Source of the DNA: an uncultured Hungatella sp. | GTDB taxonomy: Bacteria > Bacillota > Clostridia > Lachnospirales > Lachnospiraceae | Direction: 5' to 3' | Length of the DNA: 64,000 nucleotides | Assembly: GCA_947089145.1 (NCBI GenBank) | Contig: CAMUJH010000012.1 | Location: 20,159 to 84,158, forward strand | Shown here: piece after piece, positions 1 through 10,575 of the stretch | How the letters are laid out: every line of letters starts with the position of its first letter | Position numbering within the stretch: the first letter of the stretch is position 1 | Program-made: the position numbers and the translations under genes | Notes under the pieces: generated by a model | The model's database searches: none | Told to the model about the DNA's origin: nothing | Seen by the model: only the letters and a program-made list of their open reading frames with translations

Positions 1-1
1 T

Positions 2-217
2 GACGATTATTATGGTAATAACCTGGATGCACTGTATGACCAGCTGACCTGTATTGGGGAGGACACCTGTGTAGGCGTGTTTTGCCCGCCGAAGGAAGAT
101 ACAAAGATGTCCCTGTATTTGGAAAGGGTGAAGAAAGTTTTCAAGGATGCAGAGCAGGACAATCCACGGCTCTGCGTCATATTTGGAGATATGGAAGAGA
201 ACTATGATAAAGAGTGA
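2..217 (+). CDS. Barstar-family (barnase inhibitor) protein, 5'-truncated by window edge
   Basis: An open frame enters from the left edge and ends at a TGA at 215-217, giving 71 visible residues. They include the motif YGNNLDALYDQLT, characteristic of the barstar family, and an acidic C-terminal part. Known members inhibit secreted or toxin RNases of the barnase type. The N-terminus and any partner RNase lie outside the window. The stop overlaps the start of the next gene by 14 nt, suggesting translational coupling. Confidence 0.8.
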   Translation, partial: DDYYGNNLDALYDQLTCIGEDTCVGVFCPPKEDTKMSLYLERVKKVFKDAEQDNPRLCVIFGDMEENYDKE

Positions 218-767
218 AGAAACAAATTCCTATGAGGTGATCCGTTCTAAGAGAAAGACCAGTGCCATTCAGGTGAAAAAGGATGGAGGCGTAGTGGTAA
301 GATGTCCCCTGTGGATGACGGACAGGGAGATACGCAGGTTTGTGGCGGAGCACCGGGAATGGATCGCAAGACATCAGCGGGAAGTGCTGGAGAGGCTTGA
401 AAAAAGGACGGTCTACACAAAGGAGCAGGTTAAGGAGTTCAGGCAGCATGCAAGATGGATGCTGGCTCAGAAAACATGGCTGTGGGCCCAGAAGATGCAG
501 GTGACTTATGGAAAACTGACCATTCGGCAGCAGGCGACCAGATGGGGAAGCTGCAGTGCAAAGGGAAACTTAAATTTTAACTGGAAACTGGTTTTGGTTC
601 CCCAGGATCTTGTGGATTATGTGGTGGTTCACGAACTGGCACACCGCAGGGAAATGAACCATTCGCCAAAATTTTGGAAGATTGTGGAGGAGCAGCTGCC
701 GGATTACCGGGAGAGAAGGAGAAGGCTAAGGGAGTATGAGACAGAGATAGAGATTGCAGAGGAATGA
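204..767 (+). CDS. YgjP/DUF45-type zinc metallopeptidase domain protein
   Basis: This 187-residue protein has the HExxH signature at about residues 143-147 (HELAHRREMNHSPKFW) with a further His at 153. Together with the upstream RWGSCS segment this is diagnostic of the YgjP/DUF45 (WLM/M48-like) metal-dependent hydrolase family. Physiological substrates of the family are largely unknown. The ATG at 204 is chosen because the upstream in-frame residues (from 147) lie inside the barstar gene and have no family resemblance. The overlap with the barstar stop implies co-transcription. No signal peptide is visible, so it is probably cytoplasmic. Confidence 0.8.
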   Translation: MIKSEETNSYEVIRSKRKTSAIQVKKDGGVVVRCPLWMTDREIRRFVAEHREWIARHQREVLERLEKRTVYTKEQVKEFRQHARWMLAQKTWLWAQKMQVTYGKLTIRQQATRWGSCSAKGNLNFNWKLVLVPQDLVDYVVVHELAHRREMNHSPKFWKIVEEQLPDYRERRRRLREYETEIEIAEE

Positions 768-906
768 AGAATGCCTCTGAAATTCCAGAAGAACGGGAGA
801 TAAAAGTTTGAGAGGCAGAGAACGGTGAAAGAGAATCCGCAGAAGAAATAAACAGCAAGGGATAACGCTTACTTACTAACTACCAACTGACAGGAAGGAA
901 CGGCTT

Positions 907-2613
907 ATGACAGCGAAGTGGATGCTATATGCGAAAAAGGCAGATTTTGACAGGATTGCAGAGGAGTTTCATATTAATCCGGTGACGGCAAGAGTTATGA
1001 GGAACCGGGACGTGGAAGGCGATGAGGCAATACGCAGATATCTGTATGGCACGAAACATGATTTTTATTCTCCCCACCTTTTAAAGGATGCGGATAAGGC
1101 AGCCGGGATTTTGGAGGAGAAGACGGCTCAGGGAAAGCGGATTCGGATTGTGGGGGATTATGATATAGACGGGGTGTGCTCTACCTACATACTTTATAAG
1201 GCGTTAAAACGCATTGGGGCTGCGGCGGATTATGAGATCCCTGACCGGGTTAAGGACGGTTATGGAATTAATGAGCAGATTATTGAGGCAGCCTACAGCG
1301 ACGGGGTGGATACCATTTTGACATGCGATAACGGGATTTCCGCAGTGGAGCAGATGCATAGAGCCAGAGAACTGGGAATGACAGTGATCATTACGGATCA
1401 CCATGATATTGCCAGGGAAAACGGGAGAGATATATTGCCGGAGGCAGATGCCATTGTGAATCCCAAGCAGCAGGACTGCGGCTATCCCTGGAAGGAAATC
1501 TGCGGGGCAGTTGTGGCATATAAGGTGGTCAAGATTCTGTACGAGCGGTATGGGATATCTGACAGGGAATGGGAAGAAATGATGGAGTTTGCCGCTATTG
1601 CCACGGTGGGGGACGTGATGCGGCTTCAGGATGAAAACAGGATTTTGGTGAGAGAGGGCCTGGGACGAATTCGGTCTACCAAAAGCGTAGGGCTTCGTAA
1701 GCTGGTGGAGAAGAATAAACTGGAAATTGAAAAGTTAAACGCATTCCATATCGGATTTGTCATCGGGCCATGCCTGAATGCAGGGGGAAGGCTGCAGACG
1801 GCAAAGATGGCTTTAAGGCTTTTGCTATGCGGGGATGAGGAAGAGGCGGACAGGCTGGCAGAGGAGTTAAAGCAGCTTAATGACCAGAGGAAGGATATGA
1901 CCAGCCAGGGAGCAGAGCAGGCTGCCAGGCAGGTAGAGGAACGCTACGGAAACGACAAAGTTCTGGTGGTCTATCTGCCGGACTGCCATGAATCCCTGGC
2001 GGGGATTATTGCAGGACGGCTGCGGGAAAAATACCATAAGCCTTCTATTGTGCTTACAAGGGCAGAGGAGGGAGTGAAAGGCTCCGGGCGATCCATAGAA
2101 AGCTATCACATGTTTGAGGCGCTTTTGGAGGTGAAGGAGCTACTCACCAAGTTTGGAGGGCATCCTATGGCAGCAGGGCTTTCTTTAAATGAGGACAATG
2201 TGGAGGCCTTTCGGAAAGCTCTTAACAAGAATGCAAAGCTGACGGAGGAGGACTTTATTCCGAAGATATGGATTGACGTGGCTATGCCTATGGAGTATGT
2301 GTCGGAACCGCTGATCCGGGAATTGGAGATGCTGGAGCCCTTTGGGCAGGGAAATGAAAAGCCTCAGTTTGCCCAGAAAGGAATCCATATCCGCAGCGCA
2401 AGGGTGATTGGCAAGAACAGGAATGCGGTGAAACTGTCCATGGTAACCCCAAGGGGAGTGCCGGTGGATGGGATTGCATTTACCGACGGCGACACATTTA
2501 TGGAAGAGATGGGGATGCGGCGGGAGATGGATGTGATTTATTATCCGGGGATTAATGAGTATAATGGTAGACGGAGCATTCAGATGGTGATTAAGGAGTG
2601 GAGGTTTTCTTGA
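907..2613 (+). CDS. recJ: Single-stranded-DNA-specific exonuclease RecJ
   Basis: The 568-residue protein has the DHH phosphoesterase motifs in order: GDYDIDG at about 83-89, CDNG at 140-143, TDHHD at 163-167, and a DHHA1-type glycine-rich segment (KFGGHPMAAG) at about 418-427. These are the manganese-binding and nucleotide-binding motifs of RecJ, the 5'-3' single-strand exonuclease of RecF-type recombination and mismatch repair. Length is close to that of E. coli RecJ. The start is preceded by AGGAAGGA. A 139-bp gap separates it from the upstream peptidase gene and glyA follows with its own promoter. Confidence 0.93.
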   Translation: MTAKWMLYAKKADFDRIAEEFHINPVTARVMRNRDVEGDEAIRRYLYGTKHDFYSPHLLKDADKAAGILEEKTAQGKRIRIVGDYDIDGVCSTYILYKALKRIGAAADYEIPDRVKDGYGINEQIIEAAYSDGVDTILTCDNGISAVEQMHRARELGMTVIITDHHDIARENGRDILPEADAIVNPKQQDCGYPWKEICGAVVAYKVVKILYERYGISDREWEEMMEFAAIATVGDVMRLQDENRILVREGLGRIRSTKSVGLRKLVEKNKLEIEKLNAFHIGFVIGPCLNAGGRLQTAKMALRLLLCGDEEEADRLAEELKQLNDQRKDMTSQGAEQAARQVEERYGNDKVLVVYLPDCHESLAGIIAGRLREKYHKPSIVLTRAEEGVKGSGRSIESYHMFEALLEVKELLTKFGGHPMAAGLSLNEDNVEAFRKALNKNAKLTEEDFIPKIWIDVAMPMEYVSEPLIRELEMLEPFGQGNEKPQFAQKGIHIRSARVIGKNRNAVKLSMVTPRGVPVDGIAFTDGDTFMEEMGMRREMDVIYYPGINEYNGRRSIQMVIKEWRFS

Positions 2614-2684
2614 GCCTGTATTCTGCGGAAAGCCCTTGTGCCATACAGAGACAGGAATGCCTGAAGAGAGCCATTTAGTACTTC

Positions 2685-2713
2685 TTGACAGCGGTTATGG
2701 AAAACAATATAAT
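2685..2713 (+). promoter_or_regulatory. Consensus sigma-A promoter for glyA
   Basis: TTGACA at 2685-2690, a 17-bp spacer and TATAAT at 2708-2713 form a perfect consensus promoter about 40 bp upstream of the glyA start, with AGGAG at 2742-2746. This predicts a short leader with no room for a riboswitch. Confidence 0.85.
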
Positions 2714-2754
2714 AAAAAACATCAATTTACAAGCAGATTGAGAGGAGAAAAGTC

Positions 2755-4005
2755 ATGGTTAATGAAGTCATGGAGTTTATCACAAAGTTTGATCCGGAAG
2801 TGGGACAGGCCATCGAGTCCGAGGCGGCCCGCCAGAGGAGGAATCTGGAACTGATTGCTTCAGAAAATATTGTATCTGAGGCGGTTATGATGGCTATGGG
2901 GACGGTTCTGACCAACAAGTATGCGGAAGGATATTCCGGAAAACGGTATTACGGCGGCTGTCAGTGCGTGGATGTGGTGGAAACCCTTGCCATTGAGCGG
3001 GCAAAGAAGCTGTTTGGCTGTGACTATGCCAATGTACAGCCCCATTCCGGCGCGCAGGCTAATATGGCAGTTTTTGTGGCCATGCTGAAGCCTGGGGATA
3101 CGGTTATGGGCATGAACCTTGACCATGGCGGACACCTGACTCATGGGAGTCCGGTAAATTTCTCGGGCCTTTATTTTAACATCGTGCCTTATGGTGTCAA
3201 TGACGAGGGGTATATAGATTATGATGAATTAGAGAGAATCGCAATGGAAGCCAAGCCGAAGCTGATTGTAGCCGGAGCCAGTGCATATGCCAGAACCATT
3301 GACTTTAAGCGCTTCCGTCAGGTAGCTGATAAGGCAGGGGCATATCTGATGGTAGATATGGCTCACATTGCGGGCCTGGTGGCAGCAGGGCTTCATCCAA
3401 GTCCCATTCCTTATGCAGACGTAGTAACCACCACCACCCACAAAACGCTGCGGGGGCCCAGAGGCGGCATGATTCTGGCCAATAAAGAGGCGGCTGACAA
3501 ATTTAATTTCAACAAGGCTATTTTCCCGGGAACCCAGGGAGGCCCGCTGGAACATATAATTGCCGCCAAGGCCGTATGTTTTGGAGAGGCGCTGAAGCCT
3601 GAGTTTAAGACTTATCAGGAGCAGGTGGTGAAGAATGCCGCAGCCTTGGCAAAGGCTTTGGAAAAGCAGGGCTTTAAGATTCTTACAGGCGGCACGGACA
3701 ACCACCTGATGCTGGTAGACTTAAGGGGAATGGATATATCCGGCAAAGAGCTTCAGAACCGGTGCGACGAGGTGTATATCACGCTGAATAAGAATACAGT
3801 ACCCAATGACCCGAGAAGCCCGTTTGTGACTTCCGGCGTAAGGATCGGTACTCCTGCGGTTACTTCCAGAGGCCTTAAGGAAACAGATATGGAAAAGATT
3901 GCAGAGTGCGTATGGCTGGCAGCTACAGACTTCGAGAACAAGGCCGGCTACATCCGGGAAGAGGTTACTAAGATCTGCAGTGCCTACCCGATCTATGAAG
4001 GCTGA
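2755..4005 (+). CDS. glyA: Serine hydroxymethyltransferase
   Basis: The 416-residue PLP enzyme interconverts serine plus tetrahydrofolate and glycine plus 5,10-methylene-tetrahydrofolate, feeding cytosolic one-carbon metabolism. Visible family motifs are LELIASEN near residue 31, [15 protein letters not shown] at about 54-68, and the PLP-lysine motif [14 protein letters not shown] with Lys230. Length matches bacterial GlyA. It is monocistronic: it has its own consensus promoter and an intrinsic terminator shared with the convergent activase gene. Confidence 0.96.
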   Translation: MVNEVMEFITKFDPEVGQAIESEAARQRRNLELIASENIVSEAVMMAMGTVLTNKYAEGYSGKRYYGGCQCVDVVETLAIERAKKLFGCDYANVQPHSGAQANMAVFVAMLKPGDTVMGMNLDHGGHLTHGSPVNFSGLYFNIVPYGVNDEGYIDYDELERIAMEAKPKLIVAGASAYARTIDFKRFRQVADKAGAYLMVDMAHIAGLVAAGLHPSPIPYADVVTTTTHKTLRGPRGGMILANKEAADKFNFNKAIFPGTQGGPLEHIIAAKAVCFGEALKPEFKTYQEQVVKNAAALAKALEKQGFKILTGGTDNHLMLVDLRGMDISGKELQNRCDEVYITLNKNTVPNDPRSPFVTSGVRIGTPAVTSRGLKETDMEKIAECVWLAATDFENKAGYIREEVTKICSAYPIYEG

Positions 4006-4023
4006 AAATAATTTTTAAAGCAA

Positions 4024-4064
4024 AAAGGCTGAGAAAAGTCCAAAAGATTTTTCTCAGCCTTCTT
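4024..4064. terminator. Bidirectional intrinsic terminator between glyA and the activase gene
   Basis: A 12-bp inverted repeat (AAGGCTGAGAAA and TTTCTCAGCCTT) has an A-run on the left and T-rich sequence on the right. It sits between two convergent stop codons, so it can serve both genes. Confidence 0.85.
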
Positions 4065-4068
4065 ACAG

Positions 4069-7000
4069 TCAATGCTGCTGTTTCTCTAAATTTTTCTGCG
4101 CAGTAGCCAGCATCAGCTTAATCCTGTTCAGCTGGTTTACTTCGCTGGCCCCTGGATCGTAATCTACAGCAATCACATTCGAGCTGGGGTAAACCCTGCG
4201 CAGTTCCTTAATAACGCCTTTTCCCACAATGTGGTTCGGCAGACATCCAAAGGGCTGCGTGCAGACGATATTGGTGACCCCGCTGTGAATCAGTTCCAGC
4301 ATTTCCCCAGTCAGAAACCATCCTTCGCCGGTCTGATTGCCAAGAGAGACGAAATCCTGTGCCATCTTGGCCAGATCCTGAATCCTGGCAGGGGCAGTAA
4401 AGTGCCTGCTGGCAAGAAATTCCCTGCGGGCAGCCTTGCGCAGATATTCCAGAAGGGCGATTCCCATATTGCAGAGCCGCGCAGTAGAGACTTTGCCGCC
4501 TAAATGCTCTGCCTTAAAATTGGCATTATAGAAACAATAAAGCAAAAAGTCCATTAAATCCGGCATTACTGCCTCTGCGCCTTCTGATTCCAGCAGCTCT
4601 ACAATGTGGTTGTTGGCCAGAGGAGAAAATTTTACCAGAATCTCTCCGACAATGCCTACTCTGGGCTTTTGCACATCTGTCCTTGGAAGGCTGTCAAAAT
4701 CCCGGATAATCCCTTTAATATTGCGGTGGAACTCCATCATGGACGGGGAGCGCTTAGACAATGCAGCAACGCACCGTTTTTTCCAGGCGGTGTGAAGCCT
4801 GTTGGCAGCCCCGGGCTCTTTTTCGTAAGGCCTGGTTGCGTAAAGCACCCTCATAAACACATCGCCGTAAACCACTGCCTGCATACACTTAATCAATAAA
4901 GGAACCGTGATCTGAAATCCCGGGTTGGTTTCCATGCCGTTGGCATTGATAGAGATGACGGGAACCTGGGGCATTCCTGCTTTTTCCAGCGCGCGGCGGA
5001 TAAAGCCGATGTAGTTGGACGCCCGGCAGCCGCCGCCGGTCTGGCTCATGAATACAGCCGTATGATCCAGGTCGTATTTGCCTGACAGGAGAGCCTGCAT
5101 TACCTGCCCAATAACAATAAGGGACGGATAACAGGCGTCATTATTTACATACTGAAGTCCCACATCAATAGCAGAACGGTCATCATTTTTAAGGATCTCA
5201 AGGTTATAGCCAAAAGATCGGATAGCAGGCTCTAACAGGTCAAAATGGATGGGCGACATCTGAGGACATAAAAGAGTGTAGTTCTTTTTCATATCTTTGG
5301 TAAACAGTACCCGGTTATAGGCGCTGGATACCATCTTCCGGTCAAAGTGATTTTTGTCCCTGACTTTTAATGCGGCAATGAGAGAACGCACTCTTATACG
5401 GGCAGCCCCTAAATTGTTTACCTCATCAATCTTTAAAACCGTATAAATTTTCCCCGCAGAGGAAAGAATATCATGTACCTGATCCGTAGTGACGGCATCC
5501 AATCCGCAGCCAAAAGAATTTAACTGAATCAGATCCAGGCAGTCGTTTGCCTTTACATAGGAAGCGGCAGCATACAGCCTGGAGTGGTACATCCACTGGT
5601 CAGTGACAATAAGAGGACGTTCCACATGGCCCAGGTGGGAGACGGAATCTTCTGTCAGGACTGCCATTCCATAGGAAGCGATCATCTCCGGGATGCCATG
5701 GTGTATCTCCGGATCAATGTGGTACGGGCGCCCTGCCAGGACAATGCCGTGGCGGCCCTGCTCTTTCAGCCAGGCAATGGTTTCCTCGCCTTTTTTCTGC
5801 AGATCAAGGCGGCAGTCCATCAGTTCCTGCCAGCCCTTGTGAGCTGCCAGACGGATTTCCTTCTCGGGAATATCAAACTCTTTTACAAATTCAGATACCA
5901 GCTGGCCGGTGAGAATTTCTTCATTGGTAAAGGCCATAAAGGGATTAAGGAACCGGATATTCTTTTCCGCCAGCTCTTCCACATTATTTTTGATATTCTC
6001 CGCATAGGAAGTAACCATGGGGCAGTTGTAGTGGTTGCCGGCATCAGGCTGCTCATTCCGTTCGTAAGGGATGCAGGGATAAAAAATGGTTTTGACTCCC
6101 TGAGCTATAAGCCAGGAAACATGGCCATGGACAATCTTTGCCGGATAGCATTCGGATTCGCTGGGAATAGATTCAATACCCAGTTCATAAATCCTTCTGG
6201 TGGACTGTGGTGACAGCACGGTACAAAACCCTAATTCTTTAAAGAAAACCGCCCAAAAAGGATAATTTTCGTAAAAGTTCAATACCCGCGGAATGCCTAT
6301 GGTTCCCCGCACTGCCAGATCCGGAGTCAGGGATTCGTAGTCAAAGATACGGCGGTATTTATAATCAAACAGGTTTGGAACCTCTTTTTTGGCCTTTTCC
6401 TTTCCAAGTCCCCTCTCGCAGCGGTTTCCGCTGACAAACTGGCGGCCGCCTTCGAAACGGTTGACAGTCAGAACGCAGCGATTGGTGCAGCCCTTGCATC
6501 GGGCCATGGAGGTTTCATATTTCAGGCGGATAATCTTGTCCAAGGGAAGCATGGTGCTTTGACGTCCTTCTTCAAACCTTTCCCTGGCAATAAGCGCAGC
6601 GCCGAAGGCTCCCATAATTCCGGCGATATCAGGGCGGACGGCCTGGCAGCCGGATATTTTTTCAAAGCTTCTCAATACTGCGTCATTATAGAAAGTCCCT
6701 CCCTGGACTACCACATTGGTTCCAAGATCCGCAGGGTTTGTTATCTTTATTACCTTGTAAAGGGCGTTTTTTATGACTGAGTAAGCCAGGCCGGCAGAGA
6801 TATCAGCCACGCTGGCGCCCTCCTTCTGGGCCTGCTTTACATTAGAATTCATAAAAACCGTACACCGGGTTCCCAAGTCCGTAGGATTTCGGGCGAATAG
6901 TGCCTCTTTTGCAAAATCTTCAATAGAAAAGTTCAGCGATTTGGCAAAGGTTTCAATAAACGAACCGCAGCCTGAAGAACAGGCTTCATTTAACTGGACG

Positions 7001-8310
7001 CTTTCCACGGTATTGTCCCGGATTTTTATGCATTTCATGTCCTGGCCGCCGATATCCAGGATGCAGTCTACCTGAGGGTCAAAAAATGCGGCCGCATAGT
7101 AGTGGGAAATGGTTTCTACCTCTCCTTCATCCAGCATCAGAGCGGCCTTTAAAAGGGCTTCTCCATACCCTGTGGAACATGACCAGGCGATATGAGCAGT
7201 CTCAGGAAGCAGTGCGCGGATCTCCCGTATGGAACGTATGGCAGTTGCCAGAGGACTTCCGTTGTTGTTGCTGTAAAAGTGGTACAGCAGCGTACCGTCC
7301 TGCCCGACAATGGCAACCTTGGTGGTGGTGGAACCGGCGTCAATGCCCAGAAAGCAGTTTCCTTTATAGGAAGCTAAGGAAGCCTTCCGGACGGAGTGAC
7401 GGCTGTGGCGGGCTAAAAATGCATCATAATCTGCCTGATCATCAAACAGGGGTTCCATCCGTTTTATTTCCACATCCATCTTAATGCCATGAACCAGCTG
7501 CTTTATCAAATCTTCCAAGAAAACCGCAGTGCCCTTGCTGCTGTTCATGGCGGCGCCCAGTGCGGCAAAAAGATGCGAGTGTTCAGGCGCGATAATCTGG
7601 CTGCCAGACAGATTCAGGGTACGAATAAACGCCATGCGCAGTTCGGAGAGGAAATGCAGAGGCCCTCCAAGAAAGGCCACATTGCCCCGGATAGGCTTTC
7701 CGCAGGCCAGGCCGCTGATGGTCTGATTGACCACGGCCTGGAAGATGGAAGCAGCCAGATCCTCCCTGGTGGCCCCGTCATTAATAAGGGGCTGGATATC
7801 GGATTTGGCGAACACGCCGCATCTTGCAGCTATGGGATATATCATCTGATAATTTTTTGCATATTCGTTAAGGCCGGATGCGTCAGTCTGAAGCAGTGAC
7901 GCCATCTGGTCAATAAAAGAGCCGGTGCCGCCGGCACAGATGCCGTTCATCCGCTGATCGACTCCGCCGGTGAAATAGATGATTTTGGCATCTTCCCCCC
8001 CAAGCTCAATGGCTACATCCGTGTGCGGGGCCTCCGCTTGAAGAGCAGAAGCGACAGCCACAACCTCCTGAACAAAAGGCACTTTCAGATGGCCGGACAG
8101 AGTCAGGCCTCCGGAACCGGTGATGGTGGGAAAAAGCATGAGGGCACCCAGCTTTTTGTGGGCCTGCTCCAAAAGCTGAGCCAGCGTTTCCTGAATATTG
8201 GCATAATGCCGCTTGTAGTCAGCAAAAAGTATCTTATGTGCTTCATCAATAATTGCTACTTTTACAGTGGTGGAACCGATATCGATTCCTAAAGAATAGT
8301 ATTTCGTCAT
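4069..8310 (-). CDS. Giant 2-hydroxyacyl-CoA dehydratase activase (BadF/BadG/BcrA/BcrD ATPase) fusion
   Basis: The 1413-residue protein carries two tandem ASKHA-type ATPase domains. The first (about 1-260) has [15 protein letters not shown] and [10 protein letters not shown]. The second (about 318-580) has [15 protein letters not shown] and [12 protein letters not shown], including a Cys typical of the iron-sulfur-bridging activase dimer. The remaining 800 residues match the DUF2229/activase-associated C-terminal type, with several Cys motifs such as CKGCTNRC. Family members use ATP to deliver low-potential electrons to 2-hydroxyacyl-CoA dehydratases or related reductases. No dehydratase subunits are next to it, so the substrate is unknown. 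This long form is common in Clostridia. Confidence 0.88.
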   Translation of the reverse strand: MTKYYSLGIDIGSTTVKVAIIDEAHKILFADYKRHYANIQETLAQLLEQAHKKLGALMLFPTITGSGGLTLSGHLKVPFVQEVVAVASALQAEAPHTDVAIELGGEDAKIIYFTGGVDQRMNGICAGGTGSFIDQMASLLQTDASGLNEYAKNYQMIYPIAARCGVFAKSDIQPLINDGATREDLAASIFQAVVNQTISGLACGKPIRGNVAFLGGPLHFLSELRMAFIRTLNLSGSQIIAPEHSHLFAALGAAMNSSKGTAVFLEDLIKQLVHGIKMDVEIKRMEPLFDDQADYDAFLARHSRHSVRKASLASYKGNCFLGIDAGSTTTKVAIVGQDGTLLYHFYSNNNGSPLATAIRSIREIRALLPETAHIAWSCSTGYGEALLKAALMLDEGEVETISHYYAAAFFDPQVDCILDIGGQDMKCIKIRDNTVESVQLNEACSSGCGSFIETFAKSLNFSIEDFAKEALFARNPTDLGTRCTVFMNSNVKQAQKEGASVADISAGLAYSVIKNALYKVIKITNPADLGTNVVVQGGTFYNDAVLRSFEKISGCQAVRPDIAGIMGAFGAALIARERFEEGRQSTMLPLDKIIRLKYETSMARCKGCTNRCVLTVNRFEGGRQFVSGNRCERGLGKEKAKKEVPNLFDYKYRRIFDYESLTPDLAVRGTIGIPRVLNFYENYPFWAVFFKELGFCTVLSPQSTRRIYELGIESIPSESECYPAKIVHGHVSWLIAQGVKTIFYPCIPYERNEQPDAGNHYNCPMVTSYAENIKNNVEELAEKNIRFLNPFMAFTNEEILTGQLVSEFVKEFDIPEKEIRLAAHKGWQELMDCRLDLQKKGEETIAWLKEQGRHGIVLAGRPYHIDPEIHHGIPEMIASYGMAVLTEDSVSHLGHVERPLIVTDQWMYHSRLYAAASYVKANDCLDLIQLNSFGCGLDAVTTDQVHDILSSAGKIYTVLKIDEVNNLGAARIRVRSLIAALKVRDKNHFDRKMVSSAYNRVLFTKDMKKNYTLLCPQMSPIHFDLLEPAIRSFGYNLEILKNDDRSAIDVGLQYVNNDACYPSLIVIGQVMQALLSGKYDLDHTAVFMSQTGGGCRASNYIGFIRRALEKAGMPQVPVISINANGMETNPGFQITVPLLIKCMQAVVYGDVFMRVLYATRPYEKEPGAANRLHTAWKKRCVAALSKRSPSMMEFHRNIKGIIRDFDSLPRTDVQKPRVGIVGEILVKFSPLANNHIVELLESEGAEAVMPDLMDFLLYCFYNANFKAEHLGGKVSTARLCNMGIALLEYLRKAARREFLASRHFTAPARIQDLAKMAQDFVSLGNQTGEGWFLTGEMLELIHSGVTNIVCTQPFGCLPNHIVGKGVIKELRRVYPSSNVIAVDYDPGASEVNQLNRIKLMLATAQKNLEKQQH

Positions 8311-8539
8311 ATTCTGCGGGGTCAGTCCCTGCCTCCTTTGCGTAAAAAAGCATACCTTCTTGTGCTTTTAGGTATACCTTATGGCATAAAATGCCCCTGC
8401 TGGGAGAGAGCATTCATTAAGAGATTTATAAACTCTATACCGTAGGTAGTGTACCATAAAATAAGAAAGAATACAATTGGAGGTGAGTGTTAAAAAATTG
8501 TTAACGGCCTATAAAAATCTGGTGAAAATGCTGATTTGT

Positions 8540-8568
8540 TTGACAAACACGCAGTCAGAAACTATAAT
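8540..8568 (+). promoter_or_regulatory. Consensus sigma-A promoter for the CorA gene
   Basis: TTGACA (8540-8545), a 17-bp spacer and TATAAT (8563-8568) form a perfect consensus. Transcription would begin near 8575, leaving a leader of about 40 nt, too short for an M-box type magnesium riboswitch. The promoter lies inside a possible longer frame that starts at 8536, which rules that start out. The rest of the 8311-8539 divergent spacer holds only a weak inverted repeat near 8348-8380. Confidence 0.88.
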
Positions 8569-8613
8569 GGTAGGGTCAAGGAAATAATTGGCATACAGGA
8601 AAAGGGTGAGAAT

Positions 8614-9549
8614 ATGGTTCAGATCTTTATGACAGAGGATGATGCGATCCATCAGAAAGATGAAATTCAGAATGGCTGTTGGATGGCGCTTACGGACCCT
8701 ACAGCCACGGAGATCCTGGAAATCTCGGAAGCCTATGGCATAGACCCAGATCATTTGAGAGCGCCTTTGGACGAAGAAGAGCGTTCCCGTATCGAAACGG
8801 AGGACAACTATACCCTGATATTGGTGGACATCCCCGCAATAGAGGAGAGAAGCGGCAAGGACTGGTATGTGACAATCCCTTTGGGAATCATCATGACAGA
8901 GAAGATGATGATCACCGTATGTCTGGAGGAAACGCCTATACTTACGGCATTTATGGACGGCAGGGTGAAAGAGTTCTATACTTACATGAAGAGTCGGTTT
9001 ATTTTACAGATTTTGTATAGAAATGCTTCCCAATATCTGCAGTACTTAAGGGTTATTGACAAGAAGAGCGACGTAGTAGAGCGGAAACTGCACAAGGCTC
9101 AGAAGAACCGGGAACTGATGGAGCTTCTGGAATTGGAGAAGAGTCTTCTGTATTTCTCCACGTCCCTCCGCTCCAATGAGGTGGTGCTGGAAAAGCTGAT
9201 GAAATATGAGAAGATCAAAAGGTACCAGGAGGACGAAGAGCTTTTGGAGGATGTTATCATCGAGAACAAACAGGCTATTGAGATGGCCAATATTTACAGC
9301 GGCAATTTAAACGTGACTACGGAGGCAGTGGCGTCGGTGATTTCCAATAACCTGAATATTGTCATGAAGCTTCTGACTACGATTACGCTGGTTTTGTCGA
9401 TCCCTACTATGATTGCCAGCTTTTACGGTATGAATGTGAAAGGGATTCCGTTTGCGGAACATCCTTACGGATTCTGGATCGTTTTGGGCTTTACGGCTGT
9501 ATTGTCCATGGTGCTGGCATTGTTTTTTTCCAAGAAAGACTTGTTTTAG
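8614..9549 (+). CDS. CorA-family divalent cation (magnesium) transporter
   Basis: The 311-residue protein has the CorA signature GMN at about 272-274 (SFYGMNVKG) at the end of the first C-terminal membrane helix. A second helix and the basic tail SKKDLF follow. The N-terminal two thirds form the soluble funnel domain with a long helical stretch (about 130-230). CorA pentamers conduct Mg2+ or Co2+ inward across the plasma membrane. The ATG at 8614 is chosen for the purine-rich AAAGGGTGAG upstream and because the consensus promoter lies just before it. Confidence 0.9.
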   Translation: MVQIFMTEDDAIHQKDEIQNGCWMALTDPTATEILEISEAYGIDPDHLRAPLDEEERSRIETEDNYTLILVDIPAIEERSGKDWYVTIPLGIIMTEKMMITVCLEETPILTAFMDGRVKEFYTYMKSRFILQILYRNASQYLQYLRVIDKKSDVVERKLHKAQKNRELMELLELEKSLLYFSTSLRSNEVVLEKLMKYEKIKRYQEDEELLEDVIIENKQAIEMANIYSGNLNVTTEAVASVISNNLNIVMKLLTTITLVLSIPTMIASFYGMNVKGIPFAEHPYGFWIVLGFTAVLSMVLALFFSKKDLF

Positions 9550-9621
9550 CAGCGATGTAATAAGTTGAACCGCTGTCTTGTTAAGGGTTAAAGGCATGTG
9601 TTAGAAAGGGTGCAGAAAAAT

Positions 9622-10476
9622 ATGAAATTTTTCCACAAATTGGAGCATAAGTACGGAAGATATGCGATTCACAATCTGATGTATTACATCGTGATTATGT
9701 ATGCCATAGGGTTAGTGATGAATCTGCTGAATCCGGCAATTTATTGGGTATATTTTTCGCTGGATATAGAAAAAATTCTGCATGGGCAGATTTGGCGTCT
9801 GGCAACCTTCCTCGTCTATCCCCCAACCCTGGCAACCTGGGCGTTTATGGACATTTTTTTCGGAATTTTGGCGTTGTTTATGTACCACAGCCTGGGCATA
9901 ACCCTGGAGAGGGTGTGGGGGGCTTTCCGGTTTAATGTGTTCTTCTTTATGGGAGTTATCGGACAGATCCTGGCGGCTTTTGCAGGATATGCGATTTTCC
10001 ACGAATCTTACTACATTACCACCGGGTTCCTGAATTTTTCTATATTTCTGGCATTTGCCATCTGCTTTCCGGATGTGCAGTTTCTGATGTTTATGGTGAT
10101 TCCGGTGAAGGCCAAATGGCTGGCCATAGCAGAGTCGGCCGTGTACGCCTACAGCTTTTTCAGGGGAACTGCCAGCACCAGATGCGAAATTGTGCTGTCG
10201 CTGATCAATGTACTTGTGTTTGTGGCAATGACCCGCAATTATCATCGCTACTCGCCTAAAGAGATTAAGAGAAAGCACGATTTTAAAGCAAAAGTAAAAG
10301 TTATGCCTAAAGGACGCAGCATGCACAAATGTGCAGTGTGCGGACGGACCGAAGCGGATGGGGCGGATTTGGAATTCAGGTATTGTTCAAAATGTGCAGG
10401 AGGACTTGAGTACTGCATGGATCATCTGTATACCCACCAGCATGTGACAGAAGACATTGGGAAACTTCATGAATAA
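9622..10476 (+). CDS. Rhomboid-like polytopic membrane protein with C-terminal zinc ribbon
   Basis: About 284 residues. Five or six hydrophobic segments span 15-210 and include QIWRLATFLVYP, resembling the WR motif in the first loop of rhomboid and derlin proteins. The rhomboid catalytic GxSx motif and the later catalytic His are not visible, so it is probably a non-proteolytic rhomboid-fold protein. After a basic linker, the C-terminus carries CxxC...CxxC (KCAVCGRT and YCSKCAGG) followed by a Cys and several His, suggesting a zinc ribbon. A GTG at 9598 is an alternative start; ATG 9622 follows GAAAGGGTG. The function is unknown. Confidence 0.7.
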   Translation: MKFFHKLEHKYGRYAIHNLMYYIVIMYAIGLVMNLLNPAIYWVYFSLDIEKILHGQIWRLATFLVYPPTLATWAFMDIFFGILALFMYHSLGITLERVWGAFRFNVFFFMGVIGQILAAFAGYAIFHESYYITTGFLNFSIFLAFAICFPDVQFLMFMVIPVKAKWLAIAESAVYAYSFFRGTASTRCEIVLSLINVLVFVAMTRNYHRYSPKEIKRKHDFKAKVKVMPKGRSMHKCAVCGRTEADGADLEFRYCSKCAGGLEYCMDHLYTHQHVTEDIGKLHE

Positions 10477-10575
10477 GATGGTTTTATGCGGAAACAGCGG
10501 TATATATCAGAGTGCGATGAAGCCATCTGGGCCGATATGTGACAGAGGGCTTCAGACGGGGAAATGGAGGAAATT

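Noticed and set aside
8311-8539. An M-box magnesium riboswitch before the CorA gene
   Set aside because: The consensus promoter starts the transcript only about 40 nt before the start codon.
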